7,462 nt of DNA, taken from Halanaerobiales bacterium. GTDB taxonomy: Bacteria > Bacillota > Halanaerobiia > Halanaerobiales > M55B127. This document shows positions 1 to 6,610 of this stretch, one piece after another. A program made the position numbers and the translations under genes. Location of the stretch: positions 1-7,462 of the forward strand of contig JAIPEV010000080.1 of NCBI GenBank assembly GCA_021736965.1, read 5' to 3'. Every line of letters starts with the position of its first letter. Position 1 is the first letter of the stretch. Below the pieces are notes generated by a model. It made no database searches and was not told the DNA's origin. It worked only from the letters and a program-made list of their open reading frames with translations.

Positions 1-964
1 ATTCACTTTTATTAAATTCTAAATTATTTACAGTTTTAACATTTTCTTTTATCTGTGATGGTTTGCTTGCTCCAATCAATACTGACACAATACTGTCATC
101 TCTTAGAGTCCAGGCTAGAGCCATCTGTGCTAAACTTTGATTTCTTTGAGATGCAAGTTGATTTAGTTTTTTTATTTTTTTTATTTTTTTATCAGTTATA
201 TCATTATGATTTAAAAATTGACTATTACTGCCAGCTCTTGAATTTTTAGGGATACCATCTAAATATTTATCAGTTAATAGTCCTTGTGATAAGGGCGAAA
301 AGGCTATACCACTTATTTTTTGTTGGTTTAAGGTATCAATAAGATTGTCTTTTTCAATCCAACGATCAAATATTGAGTATGATATTTGGTTAATAATAAA
401 AGGAGTTCCCAACCTTTTTAAAATTGTAGCTGCCTTTATAGTTTGATTAGAATTATAGTTAGAAATGCCTATATATAGAGCTTTCCCCTGTTTTACAATT
501 TGATCTAAAGTTTTCATGGTTTCTTCAAGCGGAGTATTAGGATCTATTCTATGGTGATAAAAAATATCCACATAATCTAAATTTAATCGTTTAAGACTTT
601 GATTTAAACTTGAAATCAGATATTTTTTTGATCCCCCATCTCCATAAGGTCCTTTCCACATTCCATAACCTGCTTTAGTAGAAATTATTAGTTGATCTCG
701 ATAGTTTGCTAAATCAAATTTTAATATATTTCCTAATGTCTTTTCAGCTGATCCAGCTGGGATGCCATAATTATTTGCTAAATCAAAATGAGTAATTCCT
801 AAGTCGAAAGCTTTTTTAATTATATTTCGAGAGTTTTCAAAACTATCAATTTCACCAAAATTATGCCATAGCCCTAAAGAAATAGCTGGTAGTTTTAAGC
901 CACTATTTTTACAGTAGTTATATATCATCTTTTGATATCGTCTATCATCTGGTTTATAAGTCAT
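1..964 (-). CDS. yghZ: YghZ/Gpr-type aldo/keto reductase (partial, 3' end off the left edge)
   Basis: An uninterrupted reading frame of 321 codons starts at ATG 964-962 and is still open at the window edge. E. coli YghZ is about 346 residues, so roughly 25 C-terminal residues are missing. The protein is recognisable as an NADPH-dependent aldo/keto reductase of the YghZ (AKR14) group from the blocks SLGLWHNFG (29-37), THFDLANNYG (58-67), ISTKAGY (94-100), YVDIFYHHR (131-139) and VLIGAS (295-300). The expected catalytic tetrad is Asp61, Tyr66, Lys97 and His138. E. coli YghZ reduces L-glyceraldehyde 3-phosphate and methylglyoxal in the cytoplasm. Here the job is inferred to be carbonyl detoxification during sugar catabolism. 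The start lies 16 nt after the GH94 stop, with GAGG at 974-971, six bases before the ATG, so the gene is the next member of the operon. The Lys-rich stretch at 259-266 is the only low-complexity part. A related potassium-channel-beta-like reductase is the main alternative. Confidence 0.93.
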   Translation of the reverse strand, partial: MTYKPDDRRYQKMIYNYCKNSGLKLPAISLGLWHNFGEIDSFENSRNIIKKAFDLGITHFDLANNYGIPAGSAEKTLGNILKFDLANYRDQLIISTKAGYGMWKGPYGDGGSKKYLISSLNQSLKRLNLDYVDIFYHHRIDPNTPLEETMKTLDQIVKQGKALYIGISNYNSNQTIKAATILKRLGTPFIINQISYSIFDRWIEKDNLIDTLNQQKISGIAFSPLSQGLLTDKYLDGIPKNSRAGSNSQFLNHNDITDKKIKKIKKLNQLASQRNQSLAQMALAWTLRDDSIVSVLIGASKPSQIKENVKTVNNLEFNKSE

Positions 965-980
965 TTTATACCTCACATAA

Positions 981-3707
981 TTAATTTAGTCTGACTTCAA
1001 CAATATTTTTATCTTTTGAATCTAACTCAGTAATAATCTCTCTTTTTATAATTATAAAGTTATCAAAAGTTTTAAAGTCTATTTTTTTATTATTTATTGT
1101 TATTTTTTTAATTTTGTATTTTGTATATGATTTCAAATTTGGATTATTATAAATGATCTTTAATTTTCTATCTGCAAAAGAGGTCTCTATACTTGTTTTG
1201 GCTTCATTATCAAACTGAGATTTAACTAACTTTGGATTTAATTTTAAATCACCTAAATTACCTTTAATACCATATACTTCTTCTATCATTGTTAATAACA
1301 ACCAACTTGCAGAGCCAGTTAAATAATGGTATAAGCCTCTACCTTTGGCATTGATATACTCGGGTATACCAGGATATATTCTACTTTTATTAAAGTCCTT
1401 GCAGTGTCTATAAATCGAATCAATAACTTCAAATCCTTCATTAGCAAAGTTTCTTTTATATAAAGCATTACTATACATAACTGCCATATGAGAGAACATA
1501 GCACCATTTTCCTTTTCTCCATATGCAAAGCCAAAGGCTCTTCCTAAATTTAGCTTTATTTCATTAAAGTTTGTATTTAGTCTATAACCTCCTACTTTCT
1601 TATCTTTTAAGTAATAGTTAACAGAATTAATAATATTTCCAACTTGTTCATCTGTTGCAACACCACTCATTATACTAAATACTTGACCAGTTAAAGTCAT
1701 TCTAACTCCAAGAGGGTGATCACCCTCAAGTTTATTTCCATCGTTATCATAGTAGGCATTATACCATTTATGATCTTTATTATCTCTTATTAGTTCGTTA
1801 TTTCTAATATGTTCAATAATTGAATTTCCTTTTCTTTTTAAATCTGTAATTAGATCATCAATTTTTATTTTTATTTTTTCACCAGAAATATGTGATTCAA
1901 AAGAATTAAAATACCTTTTTAATAAATTATGTTTTTCTTTTACAGAGTTATAATCAATTCTTTTATTTACTGTATCTAATAAGATATTAATTTCTTTTGC
2001 TAGATTGATATAATTAATATTTAACTTATCTTTAAGGGCATTTAATAAAGTCGATATTTCTAACATATTGCTTGCATAAAGTGCAGAAAATGAAACACTC
2101 TCTCCTTTTTCTTGAGCCATATCTAAACCGTCATTCCAATCTCCACCTTCTAATTTTAAATTATTATGTTTCCCTACATTAAAAAAAATAGATAGGTGTT
2201 GGACTAAAATATGTTCTATTAAACTACCATAGTACACATTATTGTTTTCATCTAGAAGTACATTTTGATCCTTTGAAGTCCAGTTTTCATCATATTGTTT
2301 AGATCTATTTAATTGATTATCTTTAAAGTAGCTTTGTTTATTTAAAAGAAACTCAATATCACCACTTCTGTCTATATACAATTTAGTAGTCAAAAAAGGC
2401 CAGACTCCATGATCCATCCATACCCTATTTATTCCATTCCGATCTGCTTTAAATTCACCAGGATTAGAACCTATGATTGTTGCATTACTGCCATCCATTC
2501 TAATTCCAGCGAAGTTATTTAACAACATATTTTTAACAGGCTTTGGATTCAAAAAAAGTAAAGCTAGTCCATCTTGCCATAGATCTCTCCACCCTCTTCC
2601 TCCTTTACCATAGTCATGATGAGGAAGAAAAGAATTTCCATATAACCTCCTTAGTATGGGTTGAATAGTAACCCACTTCATCCATTGGTCAAATTCATTA
2701 TTTTTAGATTCAAAATTTACTTTTTCAACTATACTGTTCCAATATTTATTGTTATCTTTAAAGTGTTTGTCAAAAGCTTTTAAACTACAATATTTATTGA
2801 CAAGGTCTTCTTTATTATCTTTATCCTTTACTGCAATCACTAATATAAAAGTTCTATTTTCATTTGGTTTTAGTTCAAAACTTTTAAATTTTAAAGCTCC
2901 CATTGCTTCATATCCTTTAAACTTCTTGCCTTTTTTAAAATAATTATCATTTTCAGTAACTATTGATTTTGGCCAGGTTAACGATCCACCTTCACCAATA
3001 AAGTCCTCAAAAACAGGATAAAACCCAATAGGAGATTGATTTAACTCATCTCTGCCTAAGACTAAGTAAGAAAGATTATTAATTTTATGGCCTCTTTCAT
3101 CAAAAGATAATGTTGGAGTTAATTTGATTTTATCTTTTTTGGTTTCAATTACATTTAATAATGAGGTAACATGGCGATGATCCCTTAGGTTGTCGGCAGA
3201 ACGTCCATATAAAGGAATCGCTGATGTAGCCTCTATTTGTCGTGTTTTATTACCAGTGTTTACTATTTTTACTTTCATTAATTCAACTTTATCATCTGTT
3301 ATTGGAACAAAGTTAGTAATTATTGATTTGACATTTATTTTTTTATTTTCTCTAATTACTTGATGGTAAAGCATTCCAGCTTTTAATTTTACATTTTCAT
3401 TTTTATTTTGATCAAATTTATTAATCTCTTGTTTGGAGGAATAGCCGGTAGTTGACCAAACTATTTTATTATCAATTACTAACCAAAAATTTCTTGAAGA
3501 TTTATTATTATGTAAGTCTATTGCTGATAATGGTTCAGTAACAAATGAATTTTGTCCTGTATTAATATTTCCATGAAGTGAGGGTGTAATAGAAGACATC
3601 ATTCCGGCCTCATTTACTAATGGGAAATAAAGGTAATTATACATGGTTGGATTATCTAAGACAAATTCACCATTATCACCAACAAATTTCCATCCTTTTT
3701 GCTGCAT
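981..3707 (-). CDS. GH94 disaccharide phosphorylase, laminaribiose- or cellobiose-phosphorylase type
   Basis: This 908-residue cytoplasmic protein phosphorolyses a beta-linked glucosyl disaccharide to alpha-glucose 1-phosphate plus the acceptor sugar. The N-terminal beta-sandwich covers about residues 1-300, a helical linker follows, the (alpha/alpha)6 barrel spans about 340-815, and a small C-terminal beta domain ends the protein. The donor-site motif is WRDLWQD (373-379). DWND (523-526) carries the expected general acid Asp526. The phosphate site is seen as ENGAMFSH (733-740, His740) and TGSA (797-800). The length exceeds typical cellobiose phosphorylases (about 800 residues) and is below cellodextrin phosphorylases (about 980). 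From memory, characterised laminaribiose phosphorylases are about 900 residues, so a beta-1,3 preference is my favoured but unproven guess. Residues 550-645 form a Lys/Asn-rich helical insertion between the acid and phosphate motifs. The start has AGGAGG six bases upstream, 29 nt after the GH1 stop. There is no signal peptide. Automated annotation may call it a GH36-type glycosyl hydrolase. Confidence 0.9.
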   Translation of the reverse strand: MQQKGWKFVGDNGEFVLDNPTMYNYLYFPLVNEAGMMSSITPSLHGNINTGQNSFVTEPLSAIDLHNNKSSRNFWLVIDNKIVWSTTGYSSKQEINKFDQNKNENVKLKAGMLYHQVIRENKKINVKSIITNFVPITDDKVELMKVKIVNTGNKTRQIEATSAIPLYGRSADNLRDHRHVTSLLNVIETKKDKIKLTPTLSFDERGHKINNLSYLVLGRDELNQSPIGFYPVFEDFIGEGGSLTWPKSIVTENDNYFKKGKKFKGYEAMGALKFKSFELKPNENRTFILVIAVKDKDNKEDLVNKYCSLKAFDKHFKDNNKYWNSIVEKVNFESKNNEFDQWMKWVTIQPILRRLYGNSFLPHHDYGKGGRGWRDLWQDGLALLFLNPKPVKNMLLNNFAGIRMDGSNATIIGSNPGEFKADRNGINRVWMDHGVWPFLTTKLYIDRSGDIEFLLNKQSYFKDNQLNRSKQYDENWTSKDQNVLLDENNNVYYGSLIEHILVQHLSIFFNVGKHNNLKLEGGDWNDGLDMAQEKGESVSFSALYASNMLEISTLLNALKDKLNINYINLAKEINILLDTVNKRIDYNSVKEKHNLLKRYFNSFESHISGEKIKIKIDDLITDLKRKGNSIIEHIRNNELIRDNKDHKWYNAYYDNDGNKLEGDHPLGVRMTLTGQVFSIMSGVATDEQVGNIINSVNYYLKDKKVGGYRLNTNFNEIKLNLGRAFGFAYGEKENGAMFSHMAVMYSNALYKRNFANEGFEVIDSIYRHCKDFNKSRIYPGIPEYINAKGRGLYHYLTGSASWLLLTMIEEVYGIKGNLGDLKLNPKLVKSQFDNEAKTSIETSFADRKLKIIYNNPNLKSYTKYKIKKITINNKKIDFKTFDNFIIIKREIITELDSKDKNIVEVRLN

Positions 3708-3713
3708 ATTAAA

Positions 3714-3719
3714 CCTCCT
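3714..3719 (-). promoter_or_regulatory. Ribosome binding site of the GH94 gene
   Basis: A perfect AGGAGG on the minus strand lies six bases before ATG 3707-3705, in the 29-nt gap after the GH1 stop. It fixes the GH94 start. It also contrasts with permease 2, which has no such site. Confidence 0.85.
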
Positions 3720-3736
3720 AATCCTATATCTATTAA

Positions 3737-5089
3737 TTATTTATTATTTTTTATTGAATTACTATTGATCACCTTTTTATACCAGTAAGCACTATCTTTA
3801 AAAAATCTTTTTTGTGTTGAATAATCTATATAAATAAGTCCAAATCTCTTACTATATCCATATGCCCATTCAAAGTTATCCATCAATGACCATACATAGT
3901 ATCTCTTAACAGGGACACCTTTTTTAATAGCTTTAAGAGTCTTTTTAAAATGTTTATATAAATATTCAATTCTATTCTCATCATGAATTTTTCCATTGTC
4001 TAGTTGATTATTAAAAGCTGCTCCATTTTCAGTAATATAAATAGGTAGATCAGTATATTTTTTATTTATTTTAATCAATAGATCATATAGACCATCGGGA
4101 TAGATCTCCCAATCCATTGCTGTATAATTACTATCGTTGGTCTTAATAGTTTCAATATTATAAAATTTTGAGTCTGGGTTGTGTTTTACTAAAGCCCTTG
4201 TATAGTAATTAATACCCAAAAAGTCAATTTTTTGTTTGATAATATCAAAATCTTTAGATAATTTATTGATTGGGCCATATTTGTCACGGTATATTTTAGA
4301 TAATTTTTTTGGATATCTTCCCTTGAAAATTGGATCTAAGAACCATCCATTTATATATTCTTCTAAAAGCTTAGCTGCATTAATATCTTCTTTTTTATCA
4401 GTATTAGGATAAGTAGAAGTTAAATTTAAAGATATACCAATTTTACCCTTGAGATTCATCTCTCTGAATAGTTTTACAGCTTCTCCATGTGAAATTAAAA
4501 GATTGTGAGCAACTTGTAGGGCAATCTTGTGATTTTTTATTCCAGGTGCATGTTCACCTCTTGAATTACCGTTAAAGGCAACAACAAAGGGTTCATTGAT
4601 AGTAATCCAGGTTTTAACCTTATCATTAAATTCACTCAATATTAACTTAGCATATTCATGGAAGGCATTTATAATTTCTTTGTTTTCCCAGCCACCATTA
4701 TTTTGTAATGCTTGTGGAAGATCCCAATGATAAAGAGTAACTACGGGTTCAATGCCTGCTTTTAGCAGTTCGTCTATTAGATTTTTATAAAAATCTAAAC
4801 CCTTTTGATTAACCTCACCCTTACCATTTGGTAGTACTCTAGGCCACGAAATTGAGAATCGATACGATTTGATACCAAGTTCTTTCATTATTTTTATGTC
4901 TTCTTTATATCTATTATAATGATCACAGGCCTTATCACCAGTATCATTATTGTAGATATTACCTTTTATATGACTAAAGGTATCCCAAATTGATATACCC
5001 TTTCCATCTTTATCATAAGCGCCTTCAATTTGATAAGATGAAGTAGCTGTACCCCAAATAAAATTTTTTGGGAACTTATTTTTGTTCAT
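3737..5089 (-). CDS. bglA: GH1 beta-glucosidase (cytoplasmic)
   Basis: This 450-residue protein has the usual length of a single-domain GH1 (beta/alpha)8 barrel and no signal peptide. It hydrolyses terminal beta-glucosyl residues with retention. The acid/base is Glu166 in TINEP (163-167) and the nucleophile is Glu354 in ITENG (352-356). The glucose-binding residues expected for the family are present: Gln20, His121, Trp122, Asn165, Tyr296, Trp400, Glu407 and Trp408. Glu407 in NFEWAYGYSKRFG marks enzymes acting on unphosphorylated sugars. 6-Phospho-beta-glycosidases have a different residue there plus a phosphate-binding Ser/Lys/Tyr set. This agrees with the neighbouring ABC permeases and the absence of PTS genes. 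The start has GGAGGT six bases upstream and sits 35 nt after the permease 2 stop. Activity on beta-glucosides, beta-galactosides or beta-fucosides cannot be separated by reading. The symbol is the generic family name. Confidence 0.95.
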   Translation of the reverse strand: MNKNKFPKNFIWGTATSSYQIEGAYDKDGKGISIWDTFSHIKGNIYNNDTGDKACDHYNRYKEDIKIMKELGIKSYRFSISWPRVLPNGKGEVNQKGLDFYKNLIDELLKAGIEPVVTLYHWDLPQALQNNGGWENKEIINAFHEYAKLILSEFNDKVKTWITINEPFVVAFNGNSRGEHAPGIKNHKIALQVAHNLLISHGEAVKLFREMNLKGKIGISLNLTSTYPNTDKKEDINAAKLLEEYINGWFLDPIFKGRYPKKLSKIYRDKYGPINKLSKDFDIIKQKIDFLGINYYTRALVKHNPDSKFYNIETIKTNDSNYTAMDWEIYPDGLYDLLIKINKKYTDLPIYITENGAAFNNQLDNGKIHDENRIEYLYKHFKKTLKAIKKGVPVKRYYVWSLMDNFEWAYGYSKRFGLIYIDYSTQKRFFKDSAYWYKKVINSNSIKNNK

Positions 5090-5095
5090 TATTTT

Positions 5096-5101
5096 ACCTC
5101 C
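5096..5101 (-). promoter_or_regulatory. Ribosome binding site of the GH1 gene
   Basis: GGAGGT on the minus strand lies six bases before ATG 5089-5087, within the 35-nt gap after permease 2. It supports this start and continuous translation along the operon. Confidence 0.8.
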
Positions 5102-5124
5102 ATTTAATTTATACTAAATATATA

Positions 5125-6006
5125 TCACCCTTTTGTTGCACCTCTAGTAAGACCAGAGATAAAACGTTTGGACGCCATAATAAAAACAATTACGATTGGT
5201 AATACACCTAATGCAGTACCCATCATGGTAGCCCCCCATGGTGTTTCAAAGTTACCATTTAGCTTTGAGAGAGCTACAGGTATTGTATACATGAATTTGT
5301 CCTGTAGTATTAATAATGGTCCCATGAAGTTATTCCATGAAGTCAAAAATGTTAAAATACTTAAGGTAGCAAGTCCGGGCTTACTTAATGGTATCGCGAT
5401 TTTATAATAAATTTCAAATTCTCCAGCTCCATCTATACGGGCTGCATCAATAATTTCATCAGGTATTTTTTCCATAAACTGTCTCATAAGAAATATACCA
5501 AATGCATTAGCAGCTCCAGGTATGATAAGTGGTTTAAAACTATTAACCCATCCAAAAAATCTCATCATAATAAACCAAGGTATAATAGACAATAGTGGAG
5601 GTATCATCATACTAGCTAACATTAAGAAAAATATTTTTTCTTTACCTTTAAAGTTATATTTTGCAAATCCATAGCCACCTAAAGAACAGAAAAACAAGAC
5701 TAATAAAGTAGCAAATGTGGATACAATCACAGAGTTTAAGATATTTTTAAAAAAAGGAAGTTTATCAAGTAAGATATTTAGATTTATCAGAGCAGAGTTT
5801 CCAAACCATAAAGGTGGAGGGAAACTAAAAATCTCTGACCTAACTTTGGTTGCTAAAACCATCATATAATAAAAGGGGAAAAATGTGATTACTACCCCTA
5901 TAATTAATATTAGATAAAGTATTGTTTTATTAAAAATATTTTTGATCTTATTTTTTGTTAAGTTATATTGAAGATTATTTTCTTCTTTTTTATTTTTTAA
6001 TTTCAT
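5125..6006 (-). CDS. Carbohydrate ABC transporter permease, MalG/UgpE type
   Basis: This 293-residue inner-membrane protein is one of the two membrane subunits of a family 1 carbohydrate importer. It is full length for the group (about 270-300). After a charged N-terminal cytoplasmic segment (1-27), hydrophobic spans are visible at about 28-50, 89-109, 124-146, 158-176, 212-232 and 263-280. The EAA loop that contacts the ATPase is at 187-210 (DAARIDGAG, then IPLSKP). The C-terminus RFISGLTRGATKG is typical of MalG-like subunits. The sugar cannot be read from the permease, but co-transcription with GH1 and GH94 enzymes points to a beta-gluco-oligosaccharide. The start is odd. An in-frame TAG immediately precedes the ATG, so the frame cannot extend upstream, and no Shine-Dalgarno lies 5-12 nt before it; the nearest GGAG is 19 nt away. 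Translation may be coupled to a short overlapping ORF, or the native 5' region may have been displaced. Confidence 0.93.
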   Translation of the reverse strand: MKLKNKKEENNLQYNLTKNKIKNIFNKTILYLILIIGVVITFFPFYYMMVLATKVRSEIFSFPPPLWFGNSALINLNILLDKLPFFKNILNSVIVSTFATLLVLFFCSLGGYGFAKYNFKGKEKIFFLMLASMMIPPLLSIIPWFIMMRFFGWVNSFKPLIIPGAANAFGIFLMRQFMEKIPDEIIDAARIDGAGEFEIYYKIAIPLSKPGLATLSILTFLTSWNNFMGPLLILQDKFMYTIPVALSKLNGNFETPWGATMMGTALGVLPIVIVFIMASKRFISGLTRGATKG

Positions 6007-6031
6007 CTAAAATGTAGCAAGGAAACTCCAT
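5990..6031 (-). CDS. Possible 13-codon leader ORF overlapping the permease 2 start
   Basis: On the minus strand AAAGAAAGG (6046-6038) is followed after six bases by ATG 6031-6029, which opens a 13-codon frame (MEFPCYILDEIKK) ending at TAA 5992-5990. It overlaps the first five codons of permease 2 in another frame. Its ribosome binding site is far better than that of permease 2, so reinitiation after this stop could deliver ribosomes to the permease start. The binding site sits in the loop of the 6026-6059 hairpin and the start codon lies in its stem. It may be fortuitous in such AT-rich DNA. Confidence 0.25.
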   Translation of the reverse strand: MEFPCYILDEIKK

Positions 6032-6071
6032 CTAAATCCTTTCTTTAATTTAGGTGGAGAGAATATGCTAC
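6014..6071. repeat. Nested palindrome upstream of permease 2
   Basis: The outer arms GTAGCA (6014-6019) and TGCTAC (6066-6071) are perfectly complementary. Inside a symmetric 6/6-nt internal loop is a 12-bp inner stem, CTCCATCTAAAT (6026-6037) with ATTTAGGTGGAG (6048-6059), closing a 10-nt loop. The one irregular pair (6031/6054) is a U-G wobble in plus-strand RNA but an A-C mismatch in minus-strand RNA, so the plus-strand RNA would fold slightly better. It could be a regulatory leader hairpin, or a subterminal hairpin of an IS200/IS605-like element or a derived palindromic element. The palindrome is certain; its role is not. Confidence 0.75.
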
Positions 6072-6130
6072 GGTTTTCACCTCTCTTTCTGTTATATCCT
6101 ATTTATTTCTTGATATTTCTAATCATATAA
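6065..6130 (+). CDS. Possible 21-residue hydrophobic peptide on the opposite strand
   Basis: On the plus strand ATG 6065-6067 opens 21 codons ending at TAA 6128-6130. The peptide starts MLRFSPLFLL and is almost entirely Leu, Ile, Phe and Tyr, long enough for one membrane span. GGTGGAG (6053-6059) lies five bases upstream. In plus-strand RNA both this site and the start codon fall in stems of the nested palindrome. TTGATC (5942-5947) and TATATT (5964-5969), 16 bases apart, could serve as a promoter inside the permease 2 coding start. The layout resembles small type I toxin messages, but AT-rich DNA often encodes hydrophobic peptides by chance. Confidence 0.15.
   Translation: MLRFSPLFLLYPIYFLIFLII
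6066..6079 (-). promoter_or_regulatory. cre-like site (possible CcpA operator)
   Basis: Read on the minus strand, TGAAAACCGTAGCA matches the catabolite-responsive element pattern TGNAANCGNTNNCA at eight of nine fixed positions. The mismatch is in the conserved central CG (here CC), which lowers the call. Catabolite repression would suit a beta-glucoside operon. The site overlaps the outer arm of the nested palindrome, so part of the match may come from that structure. Confidence 0.3.
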
Positions 6131-6160
6131 TTATTACTATAGATTTGACATACAAGTCAA
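6131..6160 (-). promoter_or_regulatory. Weak candidate promoter for permease 2 and downstream genes
   Basis: On the minus strand TTGACT (6160-6155) is followed after 18 bases by TAATAA (6136-6131). The -35 is good and the -10 poor. It would start a transcript just upstream of the cre-like site and overlap the TTTGAC/GTCAAA palindrome, a usual place for an operator. AT-rich DNA gives many such matches, so this is a candidate only. Confidence 0.2.
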
Positions 6161-6161
6161 A
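6144..6161. promoter_or_regulatory. Operator-like palindrome TTTGAC-N6-GTCAAA
   Basis: Two perfect 6-bp half sites flank a 6-bp spacer. It is short for a terminator and has no T run after it, so a protein-binding site is more likely than a transcript hairpin. The regulator family is unknown; no regulator gene is in the window. Confidence 0.35.
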
Positions 6162-6185
6162 AGTATACAATTTAGTTACAAATGA

Positions 6186-6240
6186 GTGATTAAATTAATT
6201 GACAACAATCCTATAATCAAATATAGGTGATTAAATTGTT
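6186..6240. repeat. Direct repeat GTGATTAAATT (two copies) with an interleaved hairpin
   Basis: GTGATTAAATT occurs at 6186-6196 and 6227-6237, 41 bp apart. Between and overlapping them, CCTATA (6210-6215) pairs with TATAGG (6222-6227). AACAAT (6204-6209) pairs with ATTGTT (6235-6240), leaving a 7-nt bulge. The combination is denser than the rest of the gap and may be a two-site operator. Two copies are too few for a CRISPR array, and no spacer pattern is present. Confidence 0.4.
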
Positions 6241-6610
6241 AGATAAATAATATATTACCATACACCATATAAAGCTATATAAACAAAGTAAAAACTAAAC
6301 AAAAGCAGTTGAAATACTTACTTAAAAATTAAAATAAGTCCATTAAACAAATCTCAAAATAGTTAAGCAAGGAGATTTACCCCTTATACTAATTGCCATA
6401 AACTTACTTAATACGTCTTAAAAAATAACTTTAATTAACCTTCATAAGTAGCTATTAAAACTAATCTCTAAGAGAGCTATCCTTTAAAGCATAAAAATAA
6501 ACTATAGTTTTTATTGTCTTAACAGTAGGGTTAGTATCTTTTAGTCAATCTACTTTTATCTTTCACTATTTTTTATATTACTTGTCTTTAAGATAAAAAA
6601 AGTGTAAAAC

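Noticed and set aside
55..249. Plus-strand open frame of 64 codons at the left edge
   Set aside because: It is antisense to the aldo/keto reductase, whose minus-strand frame is unbroken and clearly homologous to YghZ.
1320..1534. Minus-strand 71-codon frame overlapping GH94
   Set aside because: It is a shifted frame within the conserved phosphate-site region of GH94, with no independent start signals.
2749..2943. Plus-strand open frame of 64 codons inside the GH94 gene
   Set aside because: It is antisense to a well-supported catalytic gene, with no Shine-Dalgarno or recognisable domain.
5168..5407. Plus-strand open frame of 79 codons inside permease 2
   Set aside because: It lies antisense to the conserved EAA and C-terminal region of the permease, and the sequence is explained by the permease frame.
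6145..6171. Plus-strand promoter: perfect TTGACA followed by TACAAT
   Set aside because: The spacer is only 15 bp, and the TTGACA is one arm of the palindrome. No gene follows on the plus strand.
6186..6240. CRISPR-like repeat
   Set aside because: There are only two short copies, without further units or cas genes.
6016..6373. AGCAAGGA present at 6016-6023 and 6366-6373, as possible ends of a 350-bp element
   Set aside because: Eight bases with a few similar flanking bases is within chance for this composition, and the flanks do not form matching hairpins.
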